Below are positions 41,576 through 46,967 of a DNA stretch of 46,967 bases, one piece after another. The notes under the pieces were generated by a model that saw only the letters and a program-made list of their open reading frames with translations, was not told the origin of the DNA and ran no database searches. The stretch comes from a virus. The DNA is taken from positions 1-46,967 of IMG/VR virus record IMGVR_UViG_3300040960_001791, one strand, 5' to 3'. The translations under genes and the position numbers were made by a program. The stretch's first letter is position 1; each line of letters starts with the position of its first letter.

Positions 41576-42438
41576 TGGCTAGCGAGAAGAATTCCCTTGA
41601 CTTTGACGAACCCACCGACGGTGGGATGATTCCTTCGTCCACGGATAATTACAATGAGATTGAAGATGTGGACGACGAAGAAGTCGAAGAAGAAAATGAA
41701 GTTGGTGAAGAAGAAGAAACTGATGTGGAACCCAATGACGGGAAGGTAGCCAGCAACCTCCCTATTGATGTCATTGAAGAGGCCGTCGGCTACGGTCTTA
41801 CCGCTCAAGATATTGAGCGACTTGGGTCCGAAGACAACATTGCTGCCGTTCTTGCGATCCTTGATCGCCAGATCGACTCCGCCAAGCCGAAGCGAAGCGA
41901 CTCGGTTTTTGGCGACGACGACGACGACCCGTTCGCTGACCCCGATGAAAATCCCGGGGCCAACTCGGAGGTTGCCGAACTCCGAAAGCAGATTGAGGAA
42001 ATGCGGAGGGAATTGACTTCCCGACGCGATGACTCAACGTCTGAAAAACTCTTTGGTCTTCTTGAAGACGATTACTCCGAATTGTTCGGAGCAGTCGGCG
42101 ACGATTTGACCAAGACGCAAGAGCGCAACCGCAACAAGGTGCTTCAAGAACTCGACACTCTCAAGGCTGGCTATAAGGCCCGCAAGAGAGCAATTCCTAG
42201 TGATCGTCGGTTGTTCAAGCAGGCGGTTCGCAGCGTTTTTGGCGACCATGAAAGCAAGGTCGTCAAGAAGAAGTTTTCGGAATCGGCAAAGAAGCGTAAG
42301 TCCCAGTTCATCAATAGGGTGAACAGCCGGGATGCTCGCCGACCGAAGGATGGCCGGGTTTCCGCGATTGATTCGGTTAAGAAGTTCTTGGCCGATCGTG
42401 GTTACTCGGATCTTGATACGGTTGAAACCTTTGAGTGA
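41572..42438 (+). CDS. Probable scaffolding protein
   Basis: This 288-aa protein has an acidic N-terminal third (Asp/Glu runs, residues about 20-55), a helical middle (LRKQIEEMRRELTSRRDD) and a basic C-terminus (KKKFSESAKKRKSQ). That charge layout and its place directly before the major capsid gene are typical of phage scaffolds. The basic tail would bind capsid subunits. It overlaps the upstream gene by 4 bp, with GGAGACGGTTG before the ATG. Confidence 0.8.
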   Translation: MMASEKNSLDFDEPTDGGMIPSSTDNYNEIEDVDDEEVEEENEVGEEEETDVEPNDGKVASNLPIDVIEEAVGYGLTAQDIERLGSEDNIAAVLAILDRQIDSAKPKRSDSVFGDDDDDPFADPDENPGANSEVAELRKQIEEMRRELTSRRDDSTSEKLFGLLEDDYSELFGAVGDDLTKTQERNRNKVLQELDTLKAGYKARKRAIPSDRRLFKQAVRSVFGDHESKVVKKKFSESAKKRKSQFINRVNSRDARRPKDGRVSAIDSVKKFLADRGYSDLDTVETFE

Positions 42439-42446
42439 GGTAACTC

Positions 42447-43496
42447 ATGGCTACTCTTCAGGCTGACGATATTGTTGACCTGATCACCATTACCCAGCGT
42501 GATCTTGGTCGTCTGCGATGGACGGACCTTTCCTACGACCTTCAGGAGTATGTGGCTCTGCCCTCCATTCTCCAGAAGGAGAAGGTGACGTACTCGTCCG
42601 GTTACGGAATGCAGTGGAACGTGATGACTGGCACCAGCGGCGCTACCCGCGATGTCGGTCTGTATGAAGTTGATTCGGTCAACGTGTCGGATGTGATGAC
42701 CACGGCGAACATCCCGTGGCGGCACATGACCACCAACTACGCGATTGAGCGTCGCGAAATTTCGATGAACACCGGCCCTGCCCAGATCGTCGATCTGGTG
42801 AAGATCCGGCGTCACGACGCGATGGTCGATCTTGCCAAGCACCTTGAAACCCGATTCTGGAACAAGCCGGACGCTTCGTCGGACAACCTGCGAATTTTCG
42901 GCGTTCCGTACTGGATCGTCTACAACGCGACCGAAGGCTTCAACGGCGGCAACCCGTCGGGCTTTGCTTCGGGTGCGGCGGGTATTGACTCGACCACGAC
43001 CCCGAACTGGTCCAACTGGTCGGCTCAGTACACCAACGTCAGCAGCACGGATCTGATCCGTAAGTGGCGTAAGGCGGCCACCTTCACCAAGTTCATGGCT
43101 CCGCAGCCCAGCCCGTCGTACGGCACTGGCGCTCGGTACGGCTACTACACCAACTACGATGTGATTGGTCCGCTTGAGGAGGTTCTGGAAAGCCAGAACG
43201 ACAACCTCGGCAACGACATCGCCTCGAAGGATGGCAAGTTGCTGTTCCGCCAGATCCCGGTCACTTGGGTTCCGTTCCTTGAGGGCCGCAACGGCGACCC
43301 GATCTACGGCATCAACTGGGGTCAGTTCAAGCCCGCGTTCCTCTCCGGCGAGTATCTCCGCGAAGAGGGTCCGGTCAAGGCCAGCAACCAGCACACCGTC
43401 TTCCAGACGCATGTTGACCTGACCATGAACATCATGTGTACCGATCGGCGTAGCAACTTCGTGCTTGCCACGGCTGAACCCGATCCGACCGTCTGA
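42447..43496 (+). CDS. Major capsid protein
   Basis: This 349-aa protein matches the HK97-like major capsid pattern by layout: an N-terminal arm, a spine helix (RRHDAMVDLAKHLETRFW), an extended loop with WRHMTTNYAIERREISMN and a P-domain ending VDLTMNIMCTDRRSNFVLA. It directly follows the scaffold gene and is preceded by GTGAGGTAACTC. It is probably the most abundant protein of the head. The recognition is by eye, not by alignment. Confidence 0.88.
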   Translation: MATLQADDIVDLITITQRDLGRLRWTDLSYDLQEYVALPSILQKEKVTYSSGYGMQWNVMTGTSGATRDVGLYEVDSVNVSDVMTTANIPWRHMTTNYAIERREISMNTGPAQIVDLVKIRRHDAMVDLAKHLETRFWNKPDASSDNLRIFGVPYWIVYNATEGFNGGNPSGFASGAAGIDSTTTPNWSNWSAQYTNVSSTDLIRKWRKAATFTKFMAPQPSPSYGTGARYGYYTNYDVIGPLEEVLESQNDNLGNDIASKDGKLLFRQIPVTWVPFLEGRNGDPIYGINWGQFKPAFLSGEYLREEGPVKASNQHTVFQTHVDLTMNIMCTDRRSNFVLATAEPDPTV

Positions 43497-43514
43497 TAGA
43501 AAGGACATAACACA

Positions 43515-44204
43515 ATGGCACAGGGCATTGTTACTTACGACGCCGCTCCGGGCACCCGAGCCAAGTCTTGGCAGGCTCTTGTTGACCCGAGCAAGGCGAA
43601 CGCTGTTTGCCTCGGCTTCGACCGGGCCAACGACTACTCGGCTCTTTCGGTTGTCGAAACCACTTCTCCGACCGCTGCTGCTGCGGCTGGCGATTCCGCC
43701 TACACCATTACCGCTGGCGGAAGCAAGGTTCGGCATCTGTTCCCGAACTTTGGTGGATCGCTTAACACCAACGACATGCTTGTCGAGGTGAAGATCAAGC
43801 GAAACAACGCCGACGCTTCTGGTGCTGGCCTGTTCGTTGGCTTCGCCGAAAGCACCACGGAGGCAGAAATCATCACCACCGGCGGTGCTTTGCGATCGGC
43901 GGGCGCTGGCAAGGATATGGTCGGTTGGCTTTGCCTGACCGCAACCGCGAATCTTGTTTACTACGCTTCGAACGACGCCACCGCCGATATTAACAGCGTC
44001 GATAGCGGCTATGACCTCGAAGACAACACCTACGTCACCCTCGGTGTCGAGGTGCGTGGTCAGAGCGTCCTGTTCTTCCGGGACGGCGTTCTTGTCAAGC
44101 AGTACGACGGCGTAATGACCAGCGCGGCTTCGGTCGTTCCGGTTCTTGCGGTCAGTGGTGCTGACGCTGCGACGGTGGATCACATCGTCTTTGGCAAGAA
44201 CTGA
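43515..44204 (+). CDS. Probable capsid decoration/head-fibre protein
   Basis: This 229-aa protein is a lectin-like beta-jelly-roll sequence (residues about 65-225: LNTNDMLVEVKIKRNN, LFVGFAESTTEAE, YVTLGVEVRGQSVLFFRDG, VVPVLAVSGADAATVDHIVFG). It follows the major capsid gene, with AAAGGA before the start. A concanavalin/LamG-type fold on a head protein suggests a decoration or head-fibre protein that may bind host glycans. It is the last rightward gene. Confidence 0.75.
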   Translation: MAQGIVTYDAAPGTRAKSWQALVDPSKANAVCLGFDRANDYSALSVVETTSPTAAAAAGDSAYTITAGGSKVRHLFPNFGGSLNTNDMLVEVKIKRNNADASGAGLFVGFAESTTEAEIITTGGALRSAGAGKDMVGWLCLTATANLVYYASNDATADINSVDSGYDLEDNTYVTLGVEVRGQSVLFFRDGVLVKQYDGVMTSAASVVPVLAVSGADAATVDHIVFGKN

Positions 44205-44227
44205 GAGGCATCTCTTCTCCCCAGCAG

Positions 44228-44264
44228 CCGGTGGGTGGGCCTTCGGGTCCACCTGCCGGTTTTT
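44228..44264 (+). terminator. Rightward rho-independent terminator
   Basis: CCGG...GGTGGGCC pairs with GGTCCACC...CCGG over a TTCG loop (44228-44259), followed by TTTTT. It ends the rightward arm; the same hairpin lies next to the leftward arm's last stop codon. Confidence 0.88.
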
Positions 44265-44517
44265 ATTTGCTCTTGCGCTTCTTTGATTGCCAAGAAACCG
44301 TAGTCGGTCCCTTCTTGGCCGAGGTTCCCTTGCGGGTACACATGGCCTTGGTGGGGCGGCAGGCTGGATAAGGCCGCTTGCTCCCACCTTTAGCAGACTT
44401 GCGACCACAAGGCTTTCCAGTCTTGCAGTCAATCCAGCCTTTGCCTTGGTTGCGCGAAAACCAACCGTGCAACCCTTTCTTCTTTTCAGCAGAGAAGTTG
44501 GCTTTCTTCTTTGCCAT
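44263..44517 (-). CDS. Small Lys/Cys-rich protein
   Basis: This 84-aa basic protein has a core GLHGWFSRNQGKGWIDCKTG with KPCGR after it and CRPTKAMC later. Small phage proteins with this Gly-Trp-Cys motif are widespread but uncharacterised. It is the last gene of the leftward arm and stops at the shared terminator. It is possibly a DNA-binding or virion protein. Confidence 0.78.
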   Translation of the reverse strand: MAKKKANFSAEKKKGLHGWFSRNQGKGWIDCKTGKPCGRKSAKGGSKRPYPACRPTKAMCTRKGTSAKKGPTTVSWQSKKRKSK

Positions 44518-44660
44518 TACTTCTTCTTGGCCTTCTTCTTTCCGGCCTTCTTCTTATCAATCATTTCCTGAAACTTGTTCATGCCGTCCTTAATCTTCGA
44601 TCCAGACGACTTCTTTGACATCTTCTTCTGCATCGAGCGGTTCTTGCCGGGCATTTCCAT
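44517..44660 (-). CDS. 47-aa basic peptide
   Basis: This short ORF (MEMPGKNRSMQKKMSKKSSG, then a Lys-rich tail) starts at ATG 44660 after AAGGTG and ends at TAA that overlaps the next ATG. It fills the space between two confident genes and shares their Lys-rich style. A small basic virion or assembly peptide is plausible. Confidence 0.65.
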   Translation of the reverse strand: MEMPGKNRSMQKKMSKKSSGSKIKDGMNKFQEMIDKKKAGKKKAKKK

Positions 44661-45189
44661 AGCACCTTTCGCGGCGGTCTTTGACGTACTTCAAGAACTC
44701 CGCCGTACAGTTCTTGTAGTAACCCGCTTTTTCCAGATTCTCGCTCGCTGCGACGACATCTGAAAGTCGCTGGATAAAAACCATTGCGTACTCTTCTTCT
44801 ACCAAAGGTTCCCAGTCAACCATTTCCTCTTCCGGTTGGCCTGTACCTTCGCCGGATCCCGGCACGAACGGCATCAAAACTAGGTCTTGATCAACAAGAA
44901 GTTTGTTTTGATCGTCGCACCAAGGCTCGATTTCGTCGTGATCCCAATCGCTTACGACAACAATGACAAGATCGGTACGATCATCGTCTAGATAGTCAAA
45001 AGATTTGACGGTCTGATCTTGTCCGCCAAAGGTAATTTTGACGCGGTTGTTGACCCACGCATCAAACGCGTACGGGCAAGCAGGAAGGCCGTTAAAAAAT
45101 TCCGACGGCTGCTGAAGAACATCGCGGCTCCACCGCTTGATTTCTTCTACAACGGCCATCTTGTGCTTGGTCGGCAAGTAGTCAACCAT
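44590..45189 (-). CDS. Conserved-type late protein, unknown (199 aa)
   Basis: This 199-aa acidic protein has FNGLPACPYAFDAWVNNRVK near residue 33 and a VIVVVSDWDHDEIEPW segment. A CPYA pattern appears in some uncharacterised phage proteins. The start codon lies inside palindrome A8, with GGGAG upstream, so regulator binding could block expression. It overlaps the DnaA-like gene by 8 bp and the small basic gene by 71 bp. Confidence 0.7.
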   Translation of the reverse strand: MVDYLPTKHKMAVVEEIKRWSRDVLQQPSEFFNGLPACPYAFDAWVNNRVKITFGGQDQTVKSFDYLDDDRTDLVIVVVSDWDHDEIEPWCDDQNKLLVDQDLVLMPFVPGSGEGTGQPEEEMVDWEPLVEEEYAMVFIQRLSDVVAASENLEKAGYYKNCTAEFLKYVKDRRERCYGNARQEPLDAEEDVKEVVWIED

Positions 45190-45196
45190 AGTTGAC
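45181..45196. repeat. 16-bp dispersed palindrome, copy A8
   Basis: GTCAACCATAGTTGAC overlaps the start codon (45187-45189) of the 199-aa gene and the stop of the DnaA-like gene. Confidence 0.75.
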
Positions 45197-45637
45197 TCCC
45201 TTCTTGCTCACTTCTTCTTTTGACCACCAGTACCCCAGTTCGCGGCGCCTACCTTTCGGCATCGAACGAGTGCTCCGCTTGCATACGCGCTTGGCCACTT
45301 GGTGTAGCGACTCTTTACCTTTTGGTAGCAAGCGTCCCTTTTTGCGGGCGTATTCTTCTTCTTGCTCATCTTGGCTGCCCTCCATTTTTGACCACTTGCG
45401 AGCAGCGTCAATAAGGCTGCTCCTTGACATGTTGAGATAGTCAGCAATCCACACCCAAGTGACTTGGTGATTGCTTGGTCCGGTCATGCCGTATTTGTCC
45501 CAAAACAAAACGGCGATTGCCCTGCGTGCCAACGTGACTCTCGAGCCTCTTTGGCTTTTGTCTCGAAGGTCTTCAAGCGAAAGCCCCCGGGCCTTGCACA
45601 CATCGTCAATAAGTTGCCTCACCGCTACCTTGGTCAT
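45182..45637 (-). CDS. DnaA domain IV-like protein
   Basis: This 151-aa protein has residues about 5-85 (LIDDVCKARGLSLEDL...SRVTLARRAIAVLFWDKYG... TWVWIADYLNMSRSSLIDAARKW) following the C-terminal DnaA DNA-binding domain: a helix, a basic loop, the [ST]xR motif and an HTH ending in a helix near A-x-K. The C-terminus is basic. The AAA+ domain is absent. It may bind DnaA boxes, act as an anti-initiator or take part in packaging. It starts after GGGAGTAGCAA, just downstream of the giant protein gene. Confidence 0.75.
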   Translation of the reverse strand: MTKVAVRQLIDDVCKARGLSLEDLRDKSQRGSRVTLARRAIAVLFWDKYGMTGPSNHQVTWVWIADYLNMSRSSLIDAARKWSKMEGSQDEQEEEYARKKGRLLPKGKESLHQVAKRVCKRSTRSMPKGRRRELGYWWSKEEVSKKGVNYG

Positions 45638-45640
45638 TTG

Positions 45641-46967
45641 CTACTCCCTTAATTGAGACAGTTCAGCCTGAACGCGCTCGGCCACATCCTGAAGCCTGTT
45701 GCGGTTCCGTTCGTCTCTGGTCTGTGTGACCCGCTCAAGCGCATTCTGAGACATTTCAGCAATATCGGAATAGGTCATTGGAGCAAGAGCGCCATAGGCG
45801 TCGTTCCAACTTGCCATCATCCGGTAAGCCTTCTCCGGGTTCTGATTGTACGTCGCTCCGATCCGATTGCGAGCGTCTGTCCAAGTTTCTTGCACAACTC
45901 TTCCGAGGTTGCTCAACATGAACTGGGCGGTGTAGTCGGCGGACCGCAGCCCGACGATATCTGCGTAGAAGTCGAACTTGTCCCGATCCATGATCAATTC
46001 GGAAGTGCCGGAACGTCGGCGACCTGTGCCGAAGAGGCCAAGCATCGTTTCTTCGTATTCCGCCTGCTCCATGTCTCCAAGTTCGTCATGGAACCGGATG
46101 TATTCGTACAGCGATTTGAGAGATTTGGTTGCAGCACCGCTGTCGATGAGCGACTCAAACATGCGTGCAGTTGCTGGCCGTGCCAGAGCGTCGCGGTTGG
46201 CGAACGCGTCTTGGTAAATCCGCCCGAACATGCCAAGCGTCGGCCCCATGAAATAGTCGCCAAGGCCACCCGGGCCAAGGTTGGTCAAGTTGAAGGTGCC
46301 CGACAAATCGAGGCCACCAACTCGACCGACGCCGAACATGGCAATTTCTGCAACCGGAACATCCGCAAACTTCTTGTTCTGGCTTGTTTCAAGCAGCCAC
46401 TTGTAGGCGGCTGCCTCGCTTGCAAAAGGCTTATCCGGCAGGCTCGGCAAATACTCGTCGTCGAACATTTGCTTGAGTGCTGAATAAACGCTTGTACCAA
46501 GTGCTCCGGTTGCAAGAAGCCCAAACCCAACGAGGCTTCCACGAACGCCACCGAGAACCGTGTTAAGGAGCATGAAGCGGCCAATCGCCGACCTGCCAAT
46601 GCCCTGCAACGTCTCTGGCGACTTGGCGTTTTGCGCCAAAGCCATTGCCATTCCAAGAGTTTGAACTTGGAATCGCTTGAACTGGCCAAGGGTCTTCATC
46701 ACGTTTCCACGAAGGAAGACGGGATCATTTGCCCTTGAGAACCGGTATTGGGTGAACAATGACCCCCAAATTCGACCGTACTGGGCGGCTTCCTTTGGAG
46801 ACATGTTGAGGTTTTTCATTCCGTGCCGAGCAAGCGCGTAGAACGAAAAGTTCTGATTCCGCTGCTCAGAGTTTGGATTCCAAACCTTGCCAATGGCTTT
46901 GTTGCCAGCAGTATGAATGCTGGTCAAAAGGAAGCCGGTTCCAGCGGACAGAGAGTCCCCGAACTTT
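45641..46967 (-). CDS. Giant virion/polyvalent protein, C-terminal part
   Basis: This is the C-terminal portion of the protein that begins at 6531, from the window end down to TAG 45641. The last 142 bp repeat the window start. It contains a hydrophobic segment near residue 2275 (MLLNTVLGGVRGSLVGFGLL) and helices rich in aromatic residues resembling the C-terminal region of large polyvalent proteins. The membrane-like patch suits a protein that inserts in the host envelope. This role is inferred. Confidence 0.82.
   Translation of the reverse strand, partial: KFGDSLSAGTGFLLTSIHTAGNKAIGKVWNPNSEQRNQNFSFYALARHGMKNLNMSPKEAAQYGRIWGSLFTQYRFSRANDPVFLRGNVMKTLGQFKRFQVQTLGMAMALAQNAKSPETLQGIGRSAIGRFMLLNTVLGGVRGSLVGFGLLATGALGTSVYSALKQMFDDEYLPSLPDKPFASEAAAYKWLLETSQNKKFADVPVAEIAMFGVGRVGGLDLSGTFNLTNLGPGGLGDYFMGPTLGMFGRIYQDAFANRDALARPATARMFESLIDSGAATKSLKSLYEYIRFHDELGDMEQAEYEETMLGLFGTGRRRSGTSELIMDRDKFDFYADIVGLRSADYTAQFMLSNLGRVVQETWTDARNRIGATYNQNPEKAYRMMASWNDAYGALAPMTYSDIAEMSQNALERVTQTRDERNRNRLQDVAERVQAELSQLRE
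46826..46967. repeat. Terminal direct repeat, right copy
   Basis: The second copy of 1-142 (A at 46952 instead of G at 127). The contig overlaps itself here, and the unique circle is about 46,825 bp. Confidence 0.9.

Noticed and set aside
42402-44432. Long leftward ORF antisense to the capsid genes
   Set aside because: It overlaps the strong scaffold/capsid/decoration gene set on the other strand and has Arg/Val-rich shadow-frame composition; the rightward genes have clear leaders and capsid features.

Overview
The window is an essentially complete, circular (or circularly permuted) genome of a tailed bacteriophage, most likely podovirus-like. The first 142 bases recur at the end (1-142 = 46826-46967, one mismatch), so the unique circle is about 46,825 bp, and the largest gene runs through the junction. 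No tRNA, rRNA, integrase, transposase, CRISPR array, DNA polymerase or recognisable endolysin was seen. Hallmark genes are the large terminase, portal, scaffold-like protein, major capsid protein, collagen-like and fibre proteins, a giant internal or polyvalent protein, and a RecT/nuclease/helicase/primase/RusA-like replication-recombination set. The host is unknown. A dockerin-type calcium-binding repeat of the kind common in Planctomycetes (especially Phycisphaerae) sits in the virion module, so a planctomycete-like aquatic host is a reasonable but unproven guess.

Layout. A divergent control region (about 32.0-32.38 kb) feeds two arms. Rightward (32.38-44.2 kb): small terminase candidate, large terminase, portal, small basic protein, connector-like protein, collagen-like protein, fibre, dockerin protein, FmdB-like protein, scaffold, major capsid and a probable decoration protein, ending at a UUCG-capped terminator. 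Leftward, early block (32.0-19.2 kb): an unknown first gene, a zinc-ribbon protein, a CobS-like AAA+ ATPase with a CobT-like HExxH/VWA partner, small HTH proteins, a Cas4/AddB-like nuclease with a RecT-like annealase, a ParB/KorB-type HTH protein, an SF2 helicase, a TOPRIM primase-like protein and a RusA-like resolvase. A strong terminator (19155-19200) closes this block. Leftward, late block (19.1 kb through the junction to 44.26 kb): metallophosphoesterase, membrane proteins, adaptor and tail-type proteins, a 978-aa internal protein, a 2571-aa giant protein, a DnaA-domain-IV-like protein and small basic proteins. The two arms converge at 44.2 kb.

The most unusual content is regulatory. (1) An 18-20 bp perfect palindrome (GTTGGTTCGCGAACCAAC) occurs 11 times between 24.9 and 32.0 kb, usually 12-25 nt upstream of start codons, and also in frame inside genes. 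(2) A different 16-bp palindrome (GTCAACTATAGTTGAC) is scattered around the whole circle in 8 clear copies, like stoperator or parS-type sites; its two perfect copies flank the control region. (3) Two inverted arrays of a 9-bp iteron-like repeat (RTGAYAGCG) lie 5.7 kb apart. (4) There is a GGTT tandem repeat with G-quadruplex potential, a family of GGGGTTG-N16 sigma70-like leftward promoters, and UUCG-capped hairpins between early genes. Together these suggest a coordinated early-gene control circuit that I cannot match to a described phage system from memory.
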